Positions 47,230 through 56,500 of a DNA stretch of 64,000 nt are shown piece after piece (within the stretch, counting starts at the first letter, position 1; each line of letters begins with the position of its first letter). Source of the stretch: Lachnospiraceae bacterium. Lineage in GTDB: Bacteria; Bacillota; Clostridia; Lachnospirales; Lachnospiraceae. The notes below the pieces were generated by a model, which was not told where the DNA came from, did not search any database, and saw only the letters and a list, made by a program, of their open reading frames with translations. The translations under genes were made by a program, and so were the position numbers. The stretch is from NCBI GenBank assembly GCA_017934175.1, contig JAGBKB010000016.1, positions 1-64,000 on the forward strand. The letters are read 5' to 3'.

Positions 47230-48143
47230 TGCTTGATGTATGTTTGCTTGGAACTGGTGGAATGATGCCACTTTTATATAGATATTTAACAAGCCTTATG
47301 CTTCGTTGCGATGGCTCAAGTCTTTTAATTGACTGTGGAGAAGCGACACAACTTGCAATAAAAAAAGCAGAACTTCCTACAAAACCAATAGATTATATTT
47401 TATTTACTCACTTTCATGCTGACCATATATCTGGTCTTCCTGGGCTTTTACTTGAAATGAAGAATAGTGATAGAGTAGAACCTATAACTATTGCTGGACC
47501 AAAAGGAATTGAACATGTTGTAAATTCTTTGAGAATTATAGCAAATGAATTGCCTTTTGATATAGAATTTGTTGAACTTGATGACAATGATGGCTTTTTT
47601 GATTTAAAACCTTATAGAATACAATATTTTAAATTAAAACATAAATTAACTTGTATTGGATATAATGTATTTAATGATAGGTTGCCAGAGTTTAAAGTTG
47701 ATAAAGCAAAAGTTAATAATGTTCCGCTCAAATACTGGAATAAATTACAACATGGTATAACATGTACTGATAAAGAAACAGGAATAGTATATGAGCCATC
47801 TATGGTCATGGGAGAAAGTAGAAAAGGAATAAAACTTACATATTTAACTGACACAAGACCTTGCGATAATATATATAAGTTTGCAAATGATTCAGATTTA
47901 TTTATATGTGAAGGTATGTATGGCGAAGATGATAAAGAACAAAATGCAAAAAAATATCTTCATATGACTATGAGAGAGGCTTGCGAAATAGCAGTTAAAA
48001 CAAATCCAAAAGAAATGTGGCTGACACACTATTCACCATCAGTTGTTAAACCTAAAGTATATGAAAATGATTTAAAGAAAATCTTTAAAAATGTAAAAAT
48101 ATGTAAAGATGGCGAAAAAAAGGAATTAAATTTTGAAGATTAA
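47229..48143 (+). CDS. rnz: Ribonuclease Z
   Basis: Metallo-beta-lactamase-fold tRNA 3' endonuclease that removes 3' trailers from tRNAs lacking an encoded CCA. It shows the N-terminal LLGTGGMMPLLYRYLTSLML, zinc motif FTHFHADHISGLPG and late His in WLTHYSPS. Length 304 aa is typical. AAAGGAG precedes the ATG. Both tRNAs and the tmRNA in this window lack an encoded CCA, so they fit RNase Z processing. It is inserted between rimI and tsaD. Confidence 0.94.
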   Translation: MLDVCLLGTGGMMPLLYRYLTSLMLRCDGSSLLIDCGEATQLAIKKAELPTKPIDYILFTHFHADHISGLPGLLLEMKNSDRVEPITIAGPKGIEHVVNSLRIIANELPFDIEFVELDDNDGFFDLKPYRIQYFKLKHKLTCIGYNVFNDRLPEFKVDKAKVNNVPLKYWNKLQHGITCTDKETGIVYEPSMVMGESRKGIKLTYLTDTRPCDNIYKFANDSDLFICEGMYGEDDKEQNAKKYLHMTMREACEIAVKTNPKEMWLTHYSPSVVKPKVYENDLKKIFKNVKICKDGEKKELNFED

Positions 48144-49173
48144 TAAAGACATTTTAATATTAGGTATTGAATCAAGTTGTGATGAGACAAGTATTTCTGT
48201 AGTTAAAAATGGCAGATATGTTCTTTCAAATGTCACAAACTCACAAATTGACATACATAAAATATATGGTGGTGTTGTACCTGAAATTGCATCAAGAAAT
48301 CATATTATTAATATTGATTATGTATATAGTAAAGCATTAAGTGATGCTAATATAACTATAAAGGACATAAATGCAATTGCTGTAACATATGGCCCAGGAC
48401 TCATTGGCTCCCTTCTCGTAGGATTATCATTTGCAAAAGGGCTATCTATAGCAACTAATATACCATTTATTGGTATAAATCACATAGAAGGTCACATTGC
48501 TTCAAACTATATAACAAATACTGATTTAGAGCCACCATTTATTGCTTTAATTGTATCTGGTGGTCACACTAATCTTGTACACGTAAAAAACTATAATTCT
48601 TTTAAAATATACGGAAGAACTCATGATGATGCTTGCGGAGAAGCATATGACAAGATAGCAAGAGTTTTAGGATTTGAATATCCAGGCGGACCAAAACTTG
48701 AAAAGTCAGCATTAAATGGCACTAAAAATATATTTACTTTCCCAAGAGGTGAAATAAAAGATTGTCCTTATGATTTTACTTATAGTGGTCTTAAGTCTCA
48801 TGTCATAAATGTAATACATAATATAAAACAAAAAAATAATGATAGAATTGATAGTAAGACTATTTCTGATATATCTCTTGAGTTTCAAAACTCAATTATA
48901 GATTCTTTGATTAATAGAACAATCAACCTTTCAAAAGAATTAAATATAAATAAAATAGCAATATGTGGTGGTGTAAGTGCAAATGATGCTATTAAAAATG
49001 CATTAAGTACAGAATGTAAAAAAAATAATATTAAGTTTTTTTATCCAGAAAAAAAATATACTACTGATAATGGTGCAATGATTGCAAGCGCAGGATATTA
49101 TGAGTTTATAAATAAAAAAACAAGTAATTTAGATTTAAATGCAAATGCAAATCTTGAATTTACAGATAAATAG
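48133..49173 (+). CDS. tsaD: tRNA N6-adenosine threonylcarbamoyltransferase TsaD
   Basis: Catalytic subunit that transfers the threonylcarbamoyl group to A37. ILGIESSCDETSISVV, the iron-binding HxxxH (NHIEGHIASNY), LIVSGGHTNL, YDKIARVLGFEYPGGPKLE and ICGGVSANDAI are all present. The start is a TTG at 48133 inside the end of rnz. Length 346 aa is normal. It completes the tsaE-tsaB-tsaD set; tsaC is elsewhere. Confidence 0.96.
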   Translation: MKINKDILILGIESSCDETSISVVKNGRYVLSNVTNSQIDIHKIYGGVVPEIASRNHIINIDYVYSKALSDANITIKDINAIAVTYGPGLIGSLLVGLSFAKGLSIATNIPFIGINHIEGHIASNYITNTDLEPPFIALIVSGGHTNLVHVKNYNSFKIYGRTHDDACGEAYDKIARVLGFEYPGGPKLEKSALNGTKNIFTFPRGEIKDCPYDFTYSGLKSHVINVIHNIKQKNNDRIDSKTISDISLEFQNSIIDSLINRTINLSKELNINKIAICGGVSANDAIKNALSTECKKNNIKFFYPEKKYTTDNGAMIASAGYYEFINKKTSNLDLNANANLEFTDK

Positions 49174-49226
49174 ATGTTCTTGATTTTATAGTAAAGTAAT
49201 ATTAAAAGACACAATTAGGAGAAATA

Positions 49227-49976
49227 ATGATATACGGAGTAATTTTAGCAGCAGGCTCTGGCACTCGAATGAAAACCAAACAGAAAAAACAGTTTATCAA
49301 AATTAATGGTAAACCTATGCTCAATTACTCTATTGAAAAGTTTATTAAAATTAAAAAAATTGATGTTTTAATTCTTGTAATCAATAGTAATGATAAAAAT
49401 AATATTGCAATTAAAAATATAATGAAAAAGTACAATACTGAAATATCTAATAATAAACTTCATATTATTACTGGAGGTAAAGAGAGATATGATTCAGTAT
49501 ATAATTCTCTAAACTTTATTAATGAGTTTTATGGAATTAGCAAATCAGATAAAATATTAATTCATGATTCAGCAAGACCAAATGTGAACATTTCTGATAT
49601 AAAAGATTTAATTAAATATCTTGATAAATATAGTGCTATAACTTTAGGATATAAATTAGCAGATAGCATAAAAAAGATTAAAAACAATAAATTAAAGATT
49701 AAAGAAGTTATAGAAAGCGTAGATAGAGATAATTACTATTTAATCAGCACTCCACAAGGTTTTAATCTTGAATTATTATTTAAGTGTTATGAAAAGTATA
49801 ATAAGTATAAAATGAATAATTATGCAAAAATAATCAAAAATATACATAAAATTACTGATGATTTACAAATTATTGAATATTTCTCAAAATGCAAGACTTT
49901 TATATTAGATAGTTCAAATTTAAACTACAAAATTACTATACAAAAAGACTTAAATATGATAAAATCATTATTATAA
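49227..49976 (+). CDS. ispD: 2-C-methyl-D-erythritol 4-phosphate cytidylyltransferase
   Basis: Third step of the MEP isoprenoid pathway, which feeds UppS. The 249-aa protein has ILAAGSGTRMKTKQKKQFIKINGKPM (CTP site), THE related GGKERYDSVYNSL, LIHDSARPN and STPQGFNLELL. The C-terminal part is longer and more Lys/Asn-rich than in well-studied enzymes. AGGAG sits 6-7 bases before the ATG. Its stop codon is immediately followed by the first base of tmRNA. Confidence 0.92.
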   Translation: MIYGVILAAGSGTRMKTKQKKQFIKINGKPMLNYSIEKFIKIKKIDVLILVINSNDKNNIAIKNIMKKYNTEISNNKLHIITGGKERYDSVYNSLNFINEFYGISKSDKILIHDSARPNVNISDIKDLIKYLDKYSAITLGYKLADSIKKIKNNKLKIKEVIESVDRDNYYLISTPQGFNLELLFKCYEKYNKYKMNNYAKIIKNIHKITDDLQIIEYFSKCKTFILDSSNLNYKITIQKDLNMIKSLL

Positions 49977-50310
49977 GGGCTTGTCAAGGTTTCGACAGGG
50001 AATCTGAATCTTTAGATGCTATTCGGAGGCGGTGCACGTTAAGCAGCAACAAAAAATAAGCGATAACAGAAGTTACGCATTAGCAGCCTAGTCTGCTTCG
50101 TTTACCTCTATTTACCTGTAGATAGAGAGTAGGCGTCAACTATACAGGAAACGGGAAATGTATGCCTCGGACATTTTGCCGTATAAGAGGATAGAGAAAT
50201 ATAAGATTTGTTTATTGGACTTATATCTATCGAAATTTAATCAATAAACTATGATAGTAGAAGGAGAGTGGATGATTTTCTGGAAACGGGTTCGATTCCC
50301 GTCAGGTCCA
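49977..50310 (+). ncRNA. ssrA: Transfer-messenger RNA (one-piece)
   Basis: Rescues stalled ribosomes and tags the peptides. The tRNA-like ends pair over 7 bp: GGGCTTG (49977-49983) with CAGGTCC (50303-50309), discriminator A and T arm ACGGG/CCCGT with TTCGATT. The tag frame ends GCA-TTA-GCA-GCC-TAG at 50077-50091. By alignment with the usual AATAG-x-C context, the resume codon is GAT at 50062, giving the tag DNRSYALAA. No CCA is encoded. A possible promoter (TATACA 49937, TAAAAT 49960) lies inside ispD. Confidence 0.95.
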
Positions 50311-50314
50311 TAAA

Positions 50315-50341
50315 AATGGCAAATTTATTGCCATTTTTTTT
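50315..50341 (+). terminator. Terminator of ssrA
   Basis: Perfect 8-bp stem AATGGCAA/TTGCCATT with loop ATTTA, followed by a T tract, starting 5 bases after the tmRNA 3' end. Confidence 0.92.
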
Positions 50342-50377
50342 GTTAAAAAGTTGTGTGTAACTTGTTTGTTTTCAATA

Positions 50378-50406
50378 TTGTATATTGCATTAAACTCCAA
50401 TATAAT
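50378..50406 (+). promoter_or_regulatory. Promoter of the 2825-aa surface protein gene
   Basis: TTGTAT (50378-50383), a 17-base spacer and TATAAT (50401-50406). Predicted start near 50413, leaving a 5' leader of about 155 bases. The first surface-protein operon has a very similar TTGTAA-17-TATAAT promoter. Confidence 0.75.
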
Positions 50407-50412
50407 AAAAGT

Positions 50413-50568
50413 ATTAAGAATTTATTAAGATTGAATTGAATAAATGGAGGGCATATATTTATTAACGAATATATTCTTTTTGTATGAATTTTATAAATAT
50501 TAATTAATTTAAAAAAAATTTAAAATAATATAAATAATTTTTATGATTAAATAAGGAGACTATCACTT
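50413..50568 (+). other. Long AT-rich 5' leader with a possible small upstream frame
   Basis: The leader contains ATGGAGGG at 50444, which opens a 19-codon frame closing at 50503. The GGAGGG inside it resembles a ribosome site with no ordinary start codon at the right distance. An AT-rich inverted repeat (ATATATT ... AATATAT) follows at about 50453-50475. The main gene has its own AAGGAG 10 bases before the ATG at 50569. Whether the leader regulates is not known. Confidence 0.35.
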
Positions 50569-53500
50569 ATGAAAAGAATTCAAAAAACAATTTCTGTTGT
50601 ATTAATTTTATCACTCATATTTAATATGAGTGGAATTATTACTCTTGCAGAATCAAATAATTTTTTTGATGATGTAGAAACAACTGAAGATGAAATCAAG
50701 AATTATTATGAAGAAGATTTGATTGAAAGCACAGAAAATACTGAAACTTTTATTAAAGAAACTAAAGAAACAGTAGAAAATATTTCTTTAGAAAATAATG
50801 AAAGTGTAAATGATTCTATTACTGAAAGTAGTAATGGAGTTGAAGATGATAGTGAGACTATTAATTTAAATGATGAAGAGATAAATAATATTATTGAGCC
50901 AGAAAATTATGAATCATTAGTATCAACAGATAGTGATATTGATTTTGATGATGAAGAAATAAATAATGATTATTTAGAAGAAGAGCCAGAAGAAGACCCA
51001 ACAACTACTGTAAGTAGTGATAATAATGAGTTTACTACTTTAAATGACAATAGCATAGAAACTAATGAAACAACAACAACTAATAATGAGACAAGCACTA
51101 GTGTTGTCATTGAGTCTGAACAAAGTATTGTTTTAATTGCAAGTGAAAGCGATACTAATAATATAGAAGATGAAGTTTTAGATGAAAATATACAAGAAAG
51201 TATTTCAACCTTAAGTGAAATTGATATAAGTGAAAATGTTGAATTATTAAATATATCAACTAAAAGTGAAGCATTGCTTAACTTAGAATTAGAAATTGCA
51301 ACTATTTCTACAACTAATTCTAACAATCTTTTTGGTTCTCTGCATGAACATAAAATATGCGGTACTGGTATTTGTAGTCATCATACTAATATAACAGGAA
51401 TTTCTTCACATGAACAATCAATAACTTGGCATCCACTAAACATTGATAACATTAATGATACTTTGTACGATAGCGGTAACACTGCAAATCGTTTTTATTT
51501 AAATAATGGAGACATAAGTATTGATAGAGCAATAAATAGAGAAGTATATATTTGTACAAATGGTAATAATATATCAATAAGTGTACCAATAATTAATAAT
51601 ATTCATATAACAAATTGTTCAAACAATATTTCAAATATTATTTCAGCCGATGTCTTGTCAAAAGGTAAAATTGAAGTATTTGGTAAAATTAATAATGAAA
51701 ATACAAACAATATAAATATAACATTAAATAAAAACTTGATTAGAAATGAAAGCGGCACTCCATATAATCACTATTTTCAAAATGTTGATATAGGAGGAAC
51801 CATAAATTCAAACCCCGATAGCACAAGTTATAATAATTATCATGACATAATTTATGGTAAAAAAACAACAGTAACTTTTAATAATACTAATTTCAATTTT
51901 GAAAATTATAGAATATTTATTAATAATGTTTCAGGTGGAACAGGAAAGTATAATTTTATTGATTCTACTATTAAATGTAGTGCTCCACGCTTAGGTGTAT
52001 CGGCAAATAATGATGGTATGTTTTTTGCTAATTCTGAAAGCACAATAAACTTTTATGGAAATAATTTATTTGATTCAATTAATTTATATCATAGACCAAT
52101 TTTTGGAAATAAAGGTTTAAATTGGACTATGAATATAATGAGTGGAACAACAACAATGAGAGGATTATCTAATATCACTACTAATTCTACTGATGGTGAT
52201 ATTTATTATGCTGATAGTTTTGAAGTTGGTAATATATTACCTTATAAAGGATCTTTTAATATAGAGGAAAGTGCAACTTTTGAGTTTAAAAACAATATGT
52301 TTGGTACTGCTTGGCAAGGTATATTTTTCCCAAAAAATAATAAAATTTTAGGAAATATGTTCATTACTAATAATCAAACCAATTTTCATCATCAAACTGA
52401 AACTAATAACGATGAAACAAAACATATGGGTAGTATATTATATTTAAAAGCAAACGATTCAAAACTTAATATTGGAAGTGGAAAAATAATTATTAAAGAT
52501 AATAAATATATAAAAGACTCGTCAGTAGGAAATGATACTTGGCCAGAAGATAAGTTTTCTGGAATATATGTTGAAGATGGAAATAATGGTCCAATTTTTG
52601 ATTTAGTAGATGAAAATAAAATTAATCCTAATAATTACATAGAAAATATAAGATTTGGAATAAATTTTGATAATAAAACTATAGTTGAAGATTGGGATAA
52701 TTATAAGTACCCTGGATATGAGAATGTGCCATATTATATGGATATATTTAAGCCTTGTGTAAATTGGTTCCCGGCAGATTCAAGTTTAGCATATACACCT
52801 AAAAAAATTGATAATGTTTATGAAAATGGTGTTGGCAAGATAAAAATTTGTGAAATTAATAATAATGATAAAATAAATGTTTATTTTAAAGATAAGAATA
52901 ATAACACTATTGAAATTGATGGACAGACCTATAAAGAAATTATAAATAAAAGTAAAATCTCTACTCCTTCATTCCCTAAAAGATTCGGAACATTAGAAGG
53001 TGTATATAAAAATTATAACCAAACATTTTCAAATAGATGGAATTTTGAAACAGATAGAGTTTTTAATCAAACACAAGAATTATTTCTTTATGTAAACTTT
53101 ATTCCATTACAAAATCATAGTAGTCATAAAGTTTGTGGTATATCAGATGATTGTCCACACACATTTGGAGAACTTGGTGCTCACACAAATATTAGTTGGG
53201 AACCACTTGATAGTACGATGCCATTACCCAAACAAGGTAACTATTACTTATGTGAAAACTATGTATTAAATTATAATAATTTGGAAGAAGTACATATTAC
53301 AGGTGATTTAAATATTTGTTTAAATGGCTATAATTTCATTATGAAAAAAAGAGCACCATTTGCCAATACTAATGAAAATTGTAGTATTAGAATCACTAAT
53401 TGTAAAAATATAACATCAACTATAATTAATTATGAAGATGATAATAATACCTCTAATCATGGTTTTTTAACAAATCAAACTGAAATATATGGTGTAAATA

Positions 53501-56500
53501 AGAACATTATAATGAATACACATCAATTAGCATCTGTTAGAAATAATCAAAATTTTTATTATAATGATTGCGAATTAAATGCACCATCAGTTTATTGTAA
53601 TACAGGTTTATTGTATTCATTAGTAAATAATCAAGGAACAGTTACGTTTGAAAATTGCATATTAAATTTAGCAGAAGAATATCCAAATCAATTAATATAC
53701 AATCAAGATCAAGTAGTTAAGTTTACTCATAATAATCCAAATATAAATTTAATTAATACTGAAATTAAGGGGTACACATATAATGATTCTGAATCAATGT
53801 TTGGAACGGGTGAACATAATTTTTATGGTATCTGTACAATAAGTGATTGTAATATCGGAAACTCAAGTATATTTGATGGAAAAAATATATTTAAAGAAGG
53901 TAGTAATGTAAATATTATAAATAATTATGTTGCTAATATCTTTGAGCAAGAATTTGTATCAAATGACAATATTGTTTTTGAAGATAATTCTACTTTAAAT
54001 ATTGAAAATAATAAAATTAAAAGAAATAATAGTGACCAAAAACAATCAATAATAGCAGTTAATACATATTATTTTGAATTAAAAGGTAATTTAATTATTA
54101 TTAATAATAAGTTTATCAATTCAAACAATGAAACAAATAATGTTTCTGCTTTATATGTTGATTATACAGATAATACTAATTATGGTAAGATTAACATTGG
54201 AAATGGTTATATAAAAGTTTCTGATAATAAAGTATATATTGATGATGGAAATACTGAAAGTTCAACTCAACATTGCTATCAATTATATAGTAATTGTGAC
54301 AGTAATAATACACCAATATTTTCACAACTTAATGGTACTGTGTTTAATAATGAAACATTAATAAATGGTGTTGCATTTAATAATTCAAATAATACAGGTA
54401 TAGGTATAATAATTAAAGAAAATACTACAAATATAAGTAATTTTATTGTTGACCCATCTTATAGTAACTTAATGGTTAGACTTGATGCTGATGGAGAAGA
54501 TATTGTTATTCATAATATAGTAAAAAAATATAATATAACATTTGATACTAATGGTGGTGTAGGTGAATATCAAGATATGACTAATCTTCAAGTTGATACT
54601 GCATATCAATTACCAAGTAATATTCCTACAAAAGTTGGTTATGTATTTAGATGTTGGTGTGCTACATCATCTTTTACAGATTATGACCATATTCATGATG
54701 CTGATAATGGTTGCTATATAAGTTCAATTATTATAAATAATGATGAGGTTTCTGAAGATTCAGAATTTATTACATTATATGCCATTTATCAACCTATAAC
54801 TTATACGATAGATTATGACACAGATGGTGGCATTATATTTGATAGTGGAGGTAATGAAGTTTCAAGCCCAAGTTTTATTAAAACTTATGGTACTCCTTAC
54901 CAAAGTGCATTAAAAACTCCATCAAAAACTGGACATACATTCTTAGGTTGGTATAGAAAACAAGGAAATAGTTTTACAGCAGTTTATAATAAAAACACAG
55001 ATGCAATTTTCACTACAGAACATAGAATATTGGCTAAATGGAAACCAAACAAATATTACATTGCATTTGAAGTTAGTTCTCATTCTAACATAGTAGATAC
55101 AATAATTAAAACATATGGAGCAACATTATCAAATTTACCTGAACCTATTCAAGAGCCAGATAATTTAGAGCATAAAGATTATATATTTGATGGTTGGTAT
55201 AAAGATAGTGATTACGCAGTGCCATATGATGGCACAACTGAATTAAATATCATAGAAAATGATGCTGTAAATACTATTTATGCAAAATGGAAAGTTAAAG
55301 TAACTTTTGATTTGTGTGGGAAAGGAACATTTTCTGATGCAAGTGAACAATATAAAGAAGTAGATTTAGGTGCTCAAATTGTAACTTTACCATCAATTGA
55401 TAATATTGATGGATATTCATTTAGAGGATGGTATGATAATGCTGAATATTCTGGTAATCCAATTAGTGAAGATTATCCAGTAGATGCTCCTAAAACATTT
55501 TATGCTAAATGGACTTTAAATGAATACTATATTCAGTTTAATTTAAATGATGTTCCTGGAACAAACATCGATAGAATAATAAAAACATATGGAACAAACA
55601 TTACATTACCAAAAGCAACTCCAAATAATATAAATGATTATGTATTTGATGGATGGTTTACAAATCAAGATTTAAGTGAAGAAAATAGATATAATGGAAC
55701 AACTGATTATCTTGATGGTCGCTACACTTTAGATTTATATGCTAAATGGAAATATAGAGTTTCAATTAATATGATGGGACACGGAAGTAGACCAGGCGGA
55801 TACAATGAAAATAATTACTATTATAAAAATACTGTATTGCAACTATCAACCCCATCAAGTATAACTGGATACATATTTGATGGTTGGTGGACAACTGATG
55901 ATTATCAAGATGATACAAAAGTTTTAAATAATAATTATATTGTATCTGAACAACCTAATACACTATATGCAAAATGGAATTCTATAAATTATAATATAAT
56001 ATATGATACTGATGGCGGAACTTTTAACGGAGTAGTTCCACAAGATGCAGATGGGAATTACTATTTTACTAAAATATATGGTACTGAATACCAAAGTACA
56101 TTAGAAACTCCATCAAAAACTGGACATACATTCTTAGGTTGGTATAGAAAACAAGGAAATAGTTTTACAGTATTATATAATAAAAATACTGATGCAATTT
56201 ACCCTACAGAACATAGAATATTGGCTAAATGGGCTACACATAGTTATATAATTAGATATAGTTTAGGTGGAGTAAATGCTACAGCACCAGACTCAATTAC
56301 AAAAACTTATGGCATTCCTATTGAAAGTGATAAAATAAAAAATCCAACTAATATTCCAGATGGATATACTTTTGATGGCTGGTTTAGAGATACAGAATTA
56401 CAAAATGAATGGACTGGGGATGAAGATTTAGCAACAATTAACGGAACACAAGTAGATGTTCATGCAAAATGGAGAATAAATATTTCATTTAATCCAAAAG

